This document shows, piece by piece, positions 33,260 through 42,562 of a stretch of 64,000 nucleotides of DNA. Each line of letters starts with the position of its first letter. Within the stretch, counting starts at the first letter, position 1. Both the position numbers and the translations under genes were made by a program. This DNA is from Vulcanimicrobiota bacterium (lineage in GTDB: Bacteria > Vulcanimicrobiota > Vulcanimicrobiia > Vulcanimicrobiales > Vulcanimicrobiaceae): positions 1 to 64,000 of the forward strand of contig JAAXCW010000005.1 of assembly GCA_013036095.1 (NCBI GenBank), given 5' to 3'. The notes under the pieces were generated by a model. That model was not told where the DNA came from, did no database searches, and saw nothing but the letters and a program-made list of their open reading frames with translations.

Positions 33260-34090
33260 ATGAGGACCCGCGTTTTCGGCTATGTAGCCGCCGGCTTTTT
33301 TGCTTGTTCAACGGCGGCCCTGGCGGTCGACCAGCCGGCACCCAAGGGCCCTCCGGTCAGGTCGATCTGCGACCAATCCCTTCGCTCCATCGCCAACACG
33401 AGCCACGCCCGGGCCACGCCCTGCATCGTGCGCCGGGGGCACATCGTCATCGAGACGATGTACTACCAGAACGCCTCCAGCGTCGGCGGGACCGCGCTTG
33501 CCGCATACCCGGAAGCCACGTTCCGCATCGGGCTGACCCCCCGCCTGGAGCTCTTCATCGACGCCCCTTCCGATGTGGCGAAATCGGGCACCGATGGTCA
33601 AGGGGTCTTCTACTTCACGCACCCCGGTTACGGGTTGAAGGCCGAGCTTTCGAGCAGCAGCACGTTCGCCTCGAGTCTCTCGGTGGAAACGCGGCCTCAA
33701 CTGCACGCGCTCGCACATCTGAGTCTCTTGCCGATGGCGGATGCCACCGTCACGGCTTCGTGGATGCCGCGCCGCTCAAATTTGATCATCACCGGGCAAG
33801 CCGGAGCATTTTGGTTCCAGCAGCGCGGCATGGGCCACGCGCAGAAAACCGCCGCGACGTTTGCGCTCGCCGTCACCGCGCCGATCATGTCCAAGACGTG
33901 GCTCACGTTGCAACTTCGGAGTTTTTCGGTAGCCGCGTTAAATTCTTCAGCCCAAAGTTCAGGAACGCTGAGTCTGCAGCACGAGATCGGCCGCAACGTG
34001 CTGGCGAACTTGCAGCTCGGCACGGCCTTTAACGCCTCCGGGCATTCGAAGGCCCATTACCTCGGCGTCGGTTTTACCATCCGGCGCTGA
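33260..34090 (+). CDS. Secreted hypothetical protein, likely outer-membrane beta-barrel
   Basis: The 276-residue product has a signal peptide (MRTRVFGYVAAGFFACSTAALA) and then alternating strands, e.g. [40 protein letters not shown] and LRSFSVAALNSSAQSSGTLSL, ending with LGVGFTIRR. The pattern (RIGLTPRLELF…GLKAEL…LANLQLGTAF) resembles transporter/'MetA-pathway' outer-membrane proteins. Function unknown. GAAGGAAAG precedes the start. Its end overlaps truA convergently by 17 bp. Confidence 0.75.
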   Translation: MRTRVFGYVAAGFFACSTAALAVDQPAPKGPPVRSICDQSLRSIANTSHARATPCIVRRGHIVIETMYYQNASSVGGTALAAYPEATFRIGLTPRLELFIDAPSDVAKSGTDGQGVFYFTHPGYGLKAELSSSSTFASSLSVETRPQLHALAHLSLLPMADATVTASWMPRRSNLIITGQAGAFWFQQRGMGHAQKTAATFALAVTAPIMSKTWLTLQLRSFSVAALNSSAQSSGTLSLQHEIGRNVLANLQLGTAFNASGHSKAHYLGVGFTIRR

Positions 34091-34847
34091 CCGGCGGCTC
34101 GCGGAACGAATCGAACCCGTCCGCGTAACGCACACCCGCTAAATACAGGCCTTGAGGCGGCGCGGTCATGCCCGCCGCCGAACGATCGAGCGAATCCAGC
34201 GCCTGCGCCATGCCGGCCGGATCGCGTTTCCCGGTTCCGCATTCAACGATCGTCCCGACGATGTTACGCGCCATGCGGTGTAAAAAACCGTCGCCCCGGA
34301 TTTCGATGCGAACCAGATCTTCGCGCCGGCGTATATCGATCGCGCGAATCGTTCGCAGCGTGGGCCCGCTTTCCGGAAGCATCCCGCAGAACGAGCGGAA
34401 ATCGTGCTCGCCGATCAGCGGCGCCGCGGCGGCCTTCATCGCATCCGTGTCGAGCGGGAGCCAGACGTGATAAGCATGGCGCGCATACAAGGGCGAACGC
34501 TCGCGCCGGTTGAGAATAACGTAGACGTACGTGCGCTCGAGTGCTGAAAACCGCGCGGAGAAATCGGCCGGCGCAAGGCCGGCGTCGCGTACCGAAAGAT
34601 CGGGAGGCAACTCGGTGTTTGCCGCCAGCGTCAAGCGTTCGATCGGAAACGCGGATGCGGTTCTCAACGAAATCACTTGCCCGGTTGCGTGCACGCCCGC
34701 ATCGGTGCGCCCCGCACCGGTGACTTTAACGGCGCTTGCGAACAGCGTTGAAAAAGCTCGTTCGAGTTCGCCCGCAGCCGTGCGTAACTCGGGTTGAAAT
34801 TGGAAGCCGGAAAAGGCGGAGCCGTCGTACTCGACGACGGCTCTGAT
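34074..34847 (-). CDS. truA: tRNA pseudouridine(38-40) synthase TruA
   Basis: TruA makes pseudouridine at positions 38-40 of the tRNA anticodon arm. The sequence is typical: VEYDGSAFSGFQFQPELRT, the catalytic GAGRTDAGVHATGQVIS with the key Asp, and RMARNIVGTIVECG. No ATG, GTG or TTG lies where the family begins. The frame runs into the upstream gene, but the expected N-terminus (…RAVVEYDG) starts just after the stop of the DUF5069 gene; I take the ATC at 34847. This start is inferred. Confidence 0.9.
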   Translation of the reverse strand: MRAVVEYDGSAFSGFQFQPELRTAAGELERAFSTLFASAVKVTGAGRTDAGVHATGQVISLRTASAFPIERLTLAANTELPPDLSVRDAGLAPADFSARFSALERTYVYVILNRRERSPLYARHAYHVWLPLDTDAMKAAAAPLIGEHDFRSFCGMLPESGPTLRTIRAIDIRRREDLVRIEIRGDGFLHRMARNIVGTIVECGTGKRDPAGMAQALDSLDRSAAGMTAPPQGLYLAGVRYADGFDSFREPPVSAGW

Positions 34848-34852
34848 AGTCG

Positions 34853-35284
34853 TTAGGCTGCGCGGCGCGGGACGAGACGCTTCTCGTCCAGATCCAGCAA
34901 GTCGGCCCAGGTCGTTACGTCCGTCCGGTCCGGCGCCACTTGGTTGCGCAGGTTCAGGAAGTACGTCTTCGACTCGCCCTCGGGACCGTGACTTACCCAT
35001 TCGCGATTCCACTGCTCGATTTGAGCGGGAGTTTTCTTGTCGACGAACTGCTTGGCGTAGGCATCGATCTCCGCATCGCTCTTGGCCTTCTTGATGACGT
35101 CCAAGAATTCTTCACCGTTCATGCCGAGAAACTCGAATACCGCGTTGTCCATCGGGCAGTCGTACTTGTATTCTCCCACGTTGCCGTAGGCTGTGGCCTT
35201 GCCCTTATCGAGAGCGCGGCCGAGCTGCACGATGCCCAGATATTTTTCGTGCACACTGCGGGGGTATGTTTTTGTTAAATCCAT
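34853..35284 (-). CDS. DUF5069-family protein
   Basis: The 143-residue product matches DUF5069: MDLTKTYPRSVHEKYLGIVQLGRALDKGKA, then GEYKYDCPMDNAVFEFLGMNGEEFLDVIK and an alpha-helical C-terminus. The function of the family is not known. It is probably cotranscribed with truA, which starts at its stop codon. An ATG lies three codons upstream; I prefer the one at 35284 because the family starts with xDLTKxxPRS. A possible -10 (TATAGT, 35304-35309) lies just upstream. Confidence 0.85.
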   Translation of the reverse strand: MDLTKTYPRSVHEKYLGIVQLGRALDKGKATAYGNVGEYKYDCPMDNAVFEFLGMNGEEFLDVIKKAKSDAEIDAYAKQFVDKKTPAQIEQWNREWVSHGPEGESKTYFLNLRNQVAPDRTDVTTWADLLDLDEKRLVPRRAA

Positions 35285-35338
35285 GCCCCCCATAACCCGG
35301 CTTACTATAAGTAGGTTGCGGGCGGACGGGGGCCGCCT

Positions 35339-36181
35339 TTATTGGTCCGCCGGGGCGACGAAAACGCCGGGCTGAATCGAGCGCGGGTAGGCGATGTCGT
35401 CGAGCCTGAAGCGCCAAATGCCGTGGTGCGTCGATATCCCAAAGAAGCGAATCGTGCCGTCGATTATCCCGTCCGTTAAGGTCCAATATCCGCCGACGTC
35501 GGCAAAGTGCTGCTCCACTATCCCGTGAAAACCGAAGGCGTCGCGAACGCCGTAGCGCAGCATGCAGAACTCTTGCGTCTGCACGTTGATAGTGACGTCG
35601 CTCAGTTGATGCTGCGGCGCGCGATCGCGCGCGACCAGGTGGAGGGCGTGTCCCGGAGTGCCGTTGGGACAGGCTTGCGGGCCATGATCTTCCAGGGCGT
35701 AGATCGTCGGGCCCATCACATGGATGGCTGCGATCTGGCGCAGCGACGATGCTTCTTGGGGCGCGGGCGTCGCACGCGCCGAAACGGGTTCCTCGATGTC
35801 TTGGTAGTTCAGCATGCCGTCACGCAAGGCGCGATACGTGCCGTACCACGTAGCATCGAAAAAAGAACGCCCAGTCACATAACGCGCTCCGGTTTCGTCG
35901 ATTATCTCTGTCGCGTAATCGTCGGTACGGTGTCGCAGTTGCCACGTACTCGGCCCATTGCCGCTTCCGATGCCAAGCCAAACGAAATGGTTCCTTACGA
36001 TAAGTTTCACCGGCAAGCTCTCGTCCGTCGAGTGCAAAACCGCGCTTTCAAAACGCGGCTGCGGACGAGCTGACGTCGCCTTCACGGCCGAAAGGTAAAG
36101 GCTCTCCGCGGGAGAGGGCGCGCCGGCAGGCGCTAACCCCAGTAGCACCGTGCATGCGATAAGTCCCGCGATTTTCGACAT
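35339..36181 (-). CDS. Secreted hypothetical protein
   Basis: I do not recognise a family. The 280-residue product has a signal peptide (MSKIAGLIACTVLLGLAPAGAPSPAE) and a largely beta-strand mature part with alternating hydrophobic/polar residues (LHLVARDRAPQHQLSDVTIN, TIRFFGISTHHGIWRFRL). One Cys pair may form (QACPNG and EFCMLR). It stands alone between DUF5069 and another secreted protein on the same strand. Periplasmic or surface location is inferred. Confidence 0.75.
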   Translation of the reverse strand: MSKIAGLIACTVLLGLAPAGAPSPAESLYLSAVKATSARPQPRFESAVLHSTDESLPVKLIVRNHFVWLGIGSGNGPSTWQLRHRTDDYATEIIDETGARYVTGRSFFDATWYGTYRALRDGMLNYQDIEEPVSARATPAPQEASSLRQIAAIHVMGPTIYALEDHGPQACPNGTPGHALHLVARDRAPQHQLSDVTINVQTQEFCMLRYGVRDAFGFHGIVEQHFADVGGYWTLTDGIIDGTIRFFGISTHHGIWRFRLDDIAYPRSIQPGVFVAPADQ

Positions 36182-36217
36182 GTCCCAAATACGCTCGCCG
36201 GCGGCGGAACGTTCCAG

Positions 36218-36986
36218 CTAGTGGCTGAGCGGAAAAGAGACCCCGGCGAAAGGCATGAGTAGGGTGTTGCGATCTGAGAGCTTTCCGTTGCCCTCAAAGT
36301 GCGCGAGGTAATTGATGTACCGCAATCCGTAATCCCAGGTGACCCTGTGTGACTCGACCGCATAACGCAGCTGTCCATCCACCTGCGATGCGCGTTCCGG
36401 TTCGTCGAGCGTTTCGTTGAAAGGCGAAACCGCTTCGTGAATCATCGCGTGGATGACGGGCACCAATCCGATTTGAAGGCTCAGCGAGCGGGTCTCCGAG
36501 AGCGGCACGGAGTACGCGAGCTCGTAACGCATCCCGCCCACGCGCGAACGATCGTATTCCGTAACGGTGAAGGGCGTCGGGACGCAGGGCGACAGGCACG
36601 GCACCAGCGTTGTTTGGCTGGTTACCGTTTCTTGATTATAGAGAATCGCACCCAGCCCGGCGCTCCAGCGCGTGTTCGGGATGTGATAGCGGAACGTACC
36701 AAAGACGTAGCTGATTTTCGTGCTGCGAGTGGCGGCGGCGATACCGCTGTTGTATCCAACCGGTCCGATCGCGGGGACGCCTTCAACTTCGACCTCAAAG
36801 CGTTTGAACGGTACACGCACATCGAGCAGCGGGATCGGCAGCAGCGGCACACGCTCGCGCCCCGACTTCTCCTCGTGCGTGCCGATACTCGCGTTGAGCG
36901 TCAATCCGATACCGGGCCTGTCGCCCGCACGCGCAGCGCCGGAGGACGCGAGCGTGAGCGCGATGGCGGCGGCCACACCGGCGCAT
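36218..36986 (-). CDS. Secreted hypothetical protein, beta-barrel-like
   Basis: The product of about 255 residues has a signal peptide (MKCAGVAAAIALTLASSGAARAG) and then many amphipathic strands (GIGLTLNASIGTHE, FEVEVEGVPAIGPVGYNSG, ISYVFGTFRYHIP, RVGGMRYELAYSVPL, SLSLQIGLVPVIH) and ends in a terminal LLMPFAGVSFPLSH, consistent with an outer-membrane beta-barrel. No family is recognised. The ATG lies just after the lysS stop. Confidence 0.75.
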
Positions 36987-36987
36987 T

Positions 36988-38415
36988 TCATCCGTGTTGA
37001 CGCTGCAGCGGAAAGAGCAGCACGTCTTTGATGCTGGGCTGATTCGTCAGCAGCATCACGAGCCGGTCGACGCCGATTCCGATGCCCGCCGTCGGCGGCA
37101 TCCCATACTCGAGCGCGCGGACGAAATCCCAATCGGGTTCCGGAATCTCTTCATCGCCGGCGGAGCGCTGCTTGATTTGGCTTTCGAAGCGCGCGCGCTG
37201 ATCGTCGGGATCGTTCAATTCGGTGAACGCGTTGCTGATCTCGGCATTGGCGATAAACAATTCGTAGCGGTCGGTGATCTCGGGATCTTCCCGGCGCCGT
37301 TTGGCAAGCGGCGAGATAATGACCGGATAACCCGTGACGAACACCGGCTCGAAGAGATGCGGCTCGGCAACCCGTTCGAATATTTTGTCCAGCGCGTGTG
37401 CGTGCGATGGCGATTCCGGCAATCCCAGCGCCGCTAGTATCGCAGCGGCGCCTTTGGGGTCCAAGAGCTCTTCGCGCGTACAGCCGCCATGCTCCCGGAG
37501 CAGCTCCAGGTACTCGACGCGCTTGAACGGTCGCTTGAAGGACAGGCTTTTCTCGCCGATCGACAGCTCGTCTTTGCCGCCGGTCATGACGTCTACCAGA
37601 TGGGCGACGAGCGCCTCATTAAACTCGCGCATGTCGTTGACGTCCCAATACGCCGCATAGAGTTCCAGCATCGTGAACTCGGGATTGTGCACCGGATCGA
37701 TGCCCTCGTTGCGAAAGATGCGTCCGATCTCGTAGACCCGCTCGAAGCCGCCGACGATCAAACGCTTGAGATTGAGTTCGGTCGCAATGCGCAGCTGCAT
37801 CATCTGATCGAGCGCATTGACGTGCGTCACGAAAGGGCGCGCGGCCGCGCCGCCGGCGACGTGCAGCAGCGTCGGCGTTTCGACTTCGTAGAATCCCTGC
37901 GCGTCGATAAAGCGGCGCATCTCGGCGAGGATTTTGCTGCGCGCGAAAAAGACATCGCGGACTTCGGGGTTCACTATCAGATCCACGTAGCGCTGGCGGT
38001 AGCGTTTCTCGACGTCGGTCAGTCCGTGCCATTTGTCGGGCAGCGGATACATCGCTTTGGCTAGCACGTCGAACTTCAGCACGTGCAGTGAGAGCTCGCC
38101 CTTTTGCGAGCGGAACATGTAGCCGTGCACGCCGACGATGTCGCCGATGTCGAGCACCGTCCAATCGGCAAACCTCTCGTCGCCGACTTCGTCGCGGCGA
38201 ACGTATAGTTGCAGCTTACCGGTGCGGTCGGCAAGGTCGGCGAACGCGGTTTTTCCGTGCGGCCGCTGCGACATTAGACGGCCGGCGATCGACCAGTTTT
38301 CGCTCTCCGCCTTTTCGCCGGTCCCCAGAAAATCGTACTTGGCGAGCAGTTCGCCGGCATTGGTATCGACGGCGTAGCGCGTCTGCGCGAACGGGTCTGC
38401 TCCGCGCGAACGCAA
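36988..38415 (-). CDS. lysS: Lysyl-tRNA synthetase, class II
   Basis: This charges tRNA-Lys. Motifs are clear: the OB-fold (SIAGRLMSQRPHGKTAFADL), motif 1 (YVDLIVNPEVRDVFFARSKI), motif 2 (RIFRNEGIDPVHNPEFTMLE) and motif 3 (GIGIGVDRLVMLLTNQPSIKDVLLFPLQ). The first ATG/GTG/TTG in frame is TTG 38415 (LRSRGADPF), which would drop about 14 residues of the usual N-terminal helix; family-like sequence (EESLVAARRENLAVLRSRG) extends in frame up to the greA stop without any canonical start. A start further upstream, coupled to greA, is possible. Confidence 0.97.
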   Translation of the reverse strand: MRSRGADPFAQTRYAVDTNAGELLAKYDFLGTGEKAESENWSIAGRLMSQRPHGKTAFADLADRTGKLQLYVRRDEVGDERFADWTVLDIGDIVGVHGYMFRSQKGELSLHVLKFDVLAKAMYPLPDKWHGLTDVEKRYRQRYVDLIVNPEVRDVFFARSKILAEMRRFIDAQGFYEVETPTLLHVAGGAAARPFVTHVNALDQMMQLRIATELNLKRLIVGGFERVYEIGRIFRNEGIDPVHNPEFTMLELYAAYWDVNDMREFNEALVAHLVDVMTGGKDELSIGEKSLSFKRPFKRVEYLELLREHGGCTREELLDPKGAAAILAALGLPESPSHAHALDKIFERVAEPHLFEPVFVTGYPVIISPLAKRRREDPEITDRYELFIANAEISNAFTELNDPDDQRARFESQIKQRSAGDEEIPEPDWDFVRALEYGMPPTAGIGIGVDRLVMLLTNQPSIKDVLLFPLQRQHG

Positions 38416-38487
38416 AACGGCCAGATTTTCACGTCTGGCCGCTACGAGTGATTCTTCCGACTTGCCGAGTTCGCGGGAGTCCGTGCT

Positions 38488-39000
38488 TTAACTCGCTTTC
38501 TTCGCGGCCTTCTTGGACGGCGTTCCCCGCCGGATCGATTCAATCTTGTATTTCACGACGCCGCGCGGCGTGGCCACGTCGACCGTTTCACCCTTCTTGT
38601 GGCCGATCAGCGCGCGTCCCAGCGGCGACTCGTTGCTGATGCGCTGGTTGACGGGGTCGGCCTCGGCCGAGCCGACGATCCAGAACTCGTGGCCGGTATT
38701 CGACTTGACGTCCTTCACCTTGACCGTCGCACCCAGGTGCACTTCATCGGCGGAGTAGTCCGACTCGTCGATCAAACGGGCGTTGCGGACCATCGACTCC
38801 AGTTTCATGATGCGGCCCTCGATGAACGCCTGCTCCTGTTTGGCGTCTTCGTACTCGGCGTTTTCGCTCAGGTCACCGAATTCTTTAGCCTGGCGGATGC
38901 GGTCGTTGACCTGGCGGCGGTGGACGCTCTTCAAGTCGTCGAGCTCGCGTTCCATCTTTTCCAGGCCCTCTTTGGTGAGGACGATCTCTTTGTCGTTCAT
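38488..39000 (-). CDS. greA: Transcription elongation factor GreA
   Basis: GreA enters RNA polymerase and helps cut backtracked transcripts. The 170-residue product has the N-terminal coiled coil (LTKEGLEKMERELDDLKSVHR … ENAEYEDAKQEQAFIEGRI, with the DxxE-type acidic tip) and the C-terminal globular domain (EFWIVGSAEADPVNQRISNESPLGRALIGHKKGETVDV). A basic Lys/Ala-rich tail (KKAAKKAS) is extra. The last codon's stop is in the same frame as lysS. Confidence 0.97.
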   Translation of the reverse strand: MNDKEIVLTKEGLEKMERELDDLKSVHRRQVNDRIRQAKEFGDLSENAEYEDAKQEQAFIEGRIMKLESMVRNARLIDESDYSADEVHLGATVKVKDVKSNTGHEFWIVGSAEADPVNQRISNESPLGRALIGHKKGETVDVATPRGVVKYKIESIRRGTPSKKAAKKAS

Positions 39001-39037
39001 ACTTCCTCAGGCGGCCAGTGATAAGGAAAGCGCCCGC

Positions 39038-40432
39038 TCAGGGCGCCAGCGCCGTTGGTTCACCCTGCCCGGGGGGCTCGCCTGCCATCGCCTTCGACGA
39101 GGCCCTTCCCCTCCAGAGCGCCAGCGGAACGCCTATCACTATACCCCCGGCGGCGTACATTTGCGAGGTTCGATCCTCAAAAATTACAGTCGCGCCCAAG
39201 ACCAGCATGAGCGCCACCAGGCCAACCCCGGGGATGACCACGCCCGTCCAGCGGAACTCCGGCCGCTGCCAAAATACCCTTACCGCGGCCGCGGCGCTGC
39301 AGGCGAAGAGGAGGCCTAGAAACAGCGAGCTGCCGTTGAGCACCAGCGTCAGCTGGGCGGCCGCGCTCGGAGAAAACCCGGTGAGCAATTCGAGGCCGAT
39401 AACCAGCAGCGCGGTTACGAGCAGCGACCAGAACGGTTCGTCGCGCGCGTCGAGCGTACCGAGCGCGCGTGGAAGCACGCGATCGCGTCCCATGGCGAAG
39501 ATCGATCGCGAGAGGTAGAGCAGCGTCGTCCACAACGCGGAGCTGGTGGAGACCAGGACGGTCGTCAAAATGACCGGCCGCCACACAGGCGCGCCGAGTA
39601 GGTCGGCGACGTAGCGCATCGCATCGGCTTGATTCGTTTTGAAACCTCCGAACGTGCCGAGTTTGTCGAATGCGAACATCGCGATCGCAAGTGTCGCCGT
39701 CGTTATCAGCAGGCCGGTTATGCCTCCGCGTCCCGACGCCGTCGGATCTTTCGCCACTTCTTCGGATGTGGCGGCGGAGAGTTCCCAGCCGTCGCTCATC
39801 CAAACGCCGAGCGTCATCGCATAGATGAAACCGACGCCGCTGAACGCGAGCGCCTTCACGTCGCCGCCGGTCGCTGCATGGACTATCGCAGCGTGCGGCC
39901 CGAGCCATGCAAAGATCGCGGCAACGCCGAGTATTCCGATTTCTAGCGCGAGGGCCGCGGCGGTAACGATCGCGGTCGGCCGCACGCCGGCATAGAGCAG
40001 CACCGCACTCCCCGCGATCCAAGCGGCACCGACGGCGGCATCCCAGATCGGATTTTGCGCGCGGCCCGGCGCGATCAGATCGAGCGTGTAAATGCCGGCC
40101 GGCACCGCCGTTGCCAGCGTGGCGAAAACATTAGAAAGGATCAGCAGCCATGCGCCGTAGGCGCCGGCGTACGATCCAAACGCCATGCGAATCCACGAAT
40201 AAGACGATCCCGCATTGGGCGCGACGCGCGAGAGCTGCGCATATCCGATCGCAATGCACAGCATGATCGCCGAAACCGAGAGCAGTGAAAGCGGCGCAAA
40301 GGCTCCGGCGGCTACGATCATCGGCCCCATCGTCGAGGCCAAGCTGTACGCCGGCGCCATCGACGCCGACGACAGCACCGAAATATCGAAGAACCGCAGA
40401 ACCTGCGGTAAGTGTCGCGCGTCCCTCGTCAT
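39038..40432 (-). CDS. APC-family amino-acid permease
   Basis: The 464-residue inner-membrane protein has twelve hydrophobic segments and APC-family motifs (LSSASMAPAYSLASTMG at the N-terminus, YAQLSRVAPNAGSSYSWI, SEEVAKDP, SSALWTTLLYLSRSIFAMGRDRVLP). It would exchange or import amino acids or amines; the substrate is unknown. It lies downstream of the acyl-ACP-reductase-like operon, separated by a REP-like repeat. Confidence 0.88.
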   Translation of the reverse strand: MTRDARHLPQVLRFFDISVLSSASMAPAYSLASTMGPMIVAAGAFAPLSLLSVSAIMLCIAIGYAQLSRVAPNAGSSYSWIRMAFGSYAGAYGAWLLILSNVFATLATAVPAGIYTLDLIAPGRAQNPIWDAAVGAAWIAGSAVLLYAGVRPTAIVTAAALALEIGILGVAAIFAWLGPHAAIVHAATGGDVKALAFSGVGFIYAMTLGVWMSDGWELSAATSEEVAKDPTASGRGGITGLLITTATLAIAMFAFDKLGTFGGFKTNQADAMRYVADLLGAPVWRPVILTTVLVSTSSALWTTLLYLSRSIFAMGRDRVLPRALGTLDARDEPFWSLLVTALLVIGLELLTGFSPSAAAQLTLVLNGSSLFLGLLFACSAAAAVRVFWQRPEFRWTGVVIPGVGLVALMLVLGATVIFEDRTSQMYAAGGIVIGVPLALWRGRASSKAMAGEPPGQGEPTALAP

Positions 40433-40442
40433 GCGGACTTAC

Positions 40443-40483
40443 CGTCCGCTGCTCGGTCATGGTTCGACAGGCTCACCATGACA
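40443..40483. repeat. REP-like palindrome, copy 1
   Basis: On the minus strand this is TGTCATGGTGAGCCTGTCG followed by AACCATGACCGAGCAGCGG. CATGGT and ACCATG form the stem. It lies between the permease and the quinate-dehydrogenase-like gene. Same element as at 42563, 50238 and 59560. Confidence 0.7.
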
Positions 40484-40507
40484 AATTGTTGCGTCATCGA
40501 CGAATGT

Positions 40508-41410
40508 TTAGAGTTGAATTACTCTCGGTTTGAGATGAAGCTCGTGCAGCACGCGCTCGTAATCTTCGGGCGTAACGTCGGCCCACTTTTTGCCAAGCAG
40601 CGCGAGCAGCGCCGCTTCAACGACGTTGGTGCCGAACGAACGGCCTTGGAAATCGGGCGTGGTGGTGATCAGCATCTTGACGCCGCGTTTGCGCAATTCG
40701 CCGACATCTTTTTCCGTGACCGTGTTCGTCAACACGATCTTGCCGTTTAAATCGTCCGGCATGAACTGGCGCATGAAGTGAAAGTCTCCGGCGATGATCT
40801 CGGCTTCGCGATAATATTGCGGATATTTTGGTTCGGGCGGCTTGTCTTGTTTCTTGCCGGTGGGATAGAAAAATTGAAATGGCAGTTTGCACGCATCGGG
40901 CAGATATTTTTCGGCCATCTCTTCGAATTCGCGTAATCCTTTGACCGGCTTGTCGAGATCGAGTGCGAAGATGAAATCGCCGAAGAGCACGTCGGCGCCC
41001 GCATCCACCAACGCTTGCGCCATACCGAAGCGGTCGAGCGCGCTGACCATCAAGACTTTCTTGCCTTTGAGATCGATGCCGAGCTCTTCTTGCATGAAGC
41101 GCACGGCCTCGCGCTCGAGCGTATTCTTCAGCCCGCTGCCGTCAACGACAGGCGTCACTTTTGCGGCCTCAAGCAAACGCAAGCCGTCGCGCAACGCGAA
41201 CCGGTGCTTGCCGGCGTAGAGATAGACGTCGATTCCGCCTAGGCCGATCGCATCGACCTTGCCGTCCAACGCTTTGACTTTGGCAATCGCTTCGTCGAGC
41301 TTCCCGTCGGTGCCGACGCGCGAAATCTCGAAATCTTCGCCGAGCAAGTTTACTTTCGCACTGTGATCGCGCGCGCTCGATCCGAGCGAAACCGAAACAA
41401 CTCTTTTCAT
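40508..41410 (-). CDS. Quinate 5-dehydrogenase-like protein
   Basis: The 300-residue product resembles proteins annotated as quinate 5-dehydrogenase, with an N-terminal domain (VSVSLGSSARDHSAKVNLLGE, GLGGIDVYLYAGKHRF) and a Rossmann-like stretch (GKKVLMVSALDRFGMAQALVDAGADVLFGDF). The annotation in that family is weakly supported by experiment, so the reaction is uncertain. It overlaps the acyl-ACP-reductase-like gene by 4 bp (ATGA) and is probably its working partner. Confidence 0.6.
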   Translation of the reverse strand: MKRVVSVSLGSSARDHSAKVNLLGEDFEISRVGTDGKLDEAIAKVKALDGKVDAIGLGGIDVYLYAGKHRFALRDGLRLLEAAKVTPVVDGSGLKNTLEREAVRFMQEELGIDLKGKKVLMVSALDRFGMAQALVDAGADVLFGDFIFALDLDKPVKGLREFEEMAEKYLPDACKLPFQFFYPTGKKQDKPPEPKYPQYYREAEIIAGDFHFMRQFMPDDLNGKIVLTNTVTEKDVGELRKRGVKMLITTTPDFQGRSFGTNVVEAALLALLGKKWADVTPEDYERVLHELHLKPRVIQL

Positions 41411-42540
41411 GCTATCCCCTGGGGCGCCGCATTTGTTCGTCGCAAATCGGCGGCGCCGCGGATTGCGGCGATCTTTTCCGGCGTTATGGCGGCGTCAAAC
41501 GCACGCATGTCGGCCAGCTCGAAGCCGTCTTTAGTGGCGAGCCGTTGGATCTCGATGACCTTGTTCACGTCGATGCCGCGGCCGAGCGAAAACGGTTCGA
41601 GCCGGTTCTCCAGCGCAAGGACCATCGTCTCGCTCATGCACGCGAGCGCCGTGCGCGGCGGCAGGTTCAAATCGAAGTCTTGGCCGGGTTCGCGCACCCG
41701 TTCGAAGCGAGGATTACCGGGAAGAAGCATGTTGCCGCCCTCCGTGACCAAGACGTCGGGCCGTTCCTGGGCAACGCGGCGGCTCACGTCGTGCGGCAGC
41801 GAGAGTTCGCATACCACAGCGCCCGTTTGCAGGTCTTCGGGCTCGATCACATCTTGTGTCGAGCTGGTCGCCGTCAAAATCAGTTGTCCTTGGCGGACTG
41901 CGGCGGAAAGGTCCGTCGTATAGGACGACTCGCACGGCAGCTCGCCGGCAATCGAATCATAGAATTTTGCCAGGCGCGTATTGTTGCGAGCAACGAGGAT
42001 CAGTTTTTTTACGCGCGGCGCGATCAGTTTCACGCACGCCGAGCCGATCGACCCCGTCGCTCCGACGACGACCGCCGTAGCTTCCTTAGAATCGATGCCC
42101 ATCTCTTGCGCGCCCCGAAAGAGGCTCGAGATGCCCGCGGCAATTGTCAGCGAGTTTCCCGTGGTCACGGGGATCGGCGAACGTTCGGCAACGGTGACGC
42201 CGCCGTCGCCGACGACGCCCGTGAACGCGCCGAGTCCCGCGATGCCGGCGCCGAGTTCGGTACCGATCTCGATCGCGCGCAGAATCCGTTCGTAGACTTT
42301 CTCGCGCGGAAAGCCGACGATCTGCTCCGGCAAGAGCGCCGCCGAAACGAACCAGCCTTCGGTTTCACGTCCGTCGGGCGTTCGTATTCCGGTAACGTGC
42401 GCGACGTTCCACGCCGGCATCCACTCCATGATCTTGCGGATGATCGGCGCACCCTTGCCTTTGGCACTAGGTTCGTAACGCACCACGTCTTCTAACGAGA
42501 GCGGGTGAATGACGAAACAGAACTTTGCCGTGTTTACCAT
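41407..42540 (-). CDS. Acyl-ACP reductase-like protein (AAR family)
   Basis: The 377-residue product is like cyanobacterial acyl-ACP reductase, which turns fatty acyl-ACP into aldehyde with NADPH. Comparable stretches are FVIHPLSLEDVVR, GWFVSAALLPEQIVGF, GLGAFTGVVGDGG, TTGNSLTIAAGI, the nucleotide loop VVVGATGSIGSACV (157-170) and LILVARNNTRL. The segment ALACMSETMVLALE keeps the Cys (C301) that forms the acyl-enzyme in AAR. I start at the ATG at 42540; an upstream extension reads into a REP-like element. No aldehyde-deformylating oxygenase lies in the window. Confidence 0.7.
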   Translation of the reverse strand: MVNTAKFCFVIHPLSLEDVVRYEPSAKGKGAPIIRKIMEWMPAWNVAHVTGIRTPDGRETEGWFVSAALLPEQIVGFPREKVYERILRAIEIGTELGAGIAGLGAFTGVVGDGGVTVAERSPIPVTTGNSLTIAAGISSLFRGAQEMGIDSKEATAVVVGATGSIGSACVKLIAPRVKKLILVARNNTRLAKFYDSIAGELPCESSYTTDLSAAVRQGQLILTATSSTQDVIEPEDLQTGAVVCELSLPHDVSRRVAQERPDVLVTEGGNMLLPGNPRFERVREPGQDFDLNLPPRTALACMSETMVLALENRLEPFSLGRGIDVNKVIEIQRLATKDGFELADMRAFDAAITPEKIAAIRGAADLRRTNAAPQGIA

Positions 42541-42562
42541 CGCGCGGCCCTCGTCAAGCGAC

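Noticed and set aside
35012..35012. Long N-terminal extension of TruA up to an ATG at 35012
   Set aside because: It would overlap most of the last third of the DUF5069 gene and has no TruA-family similarity.
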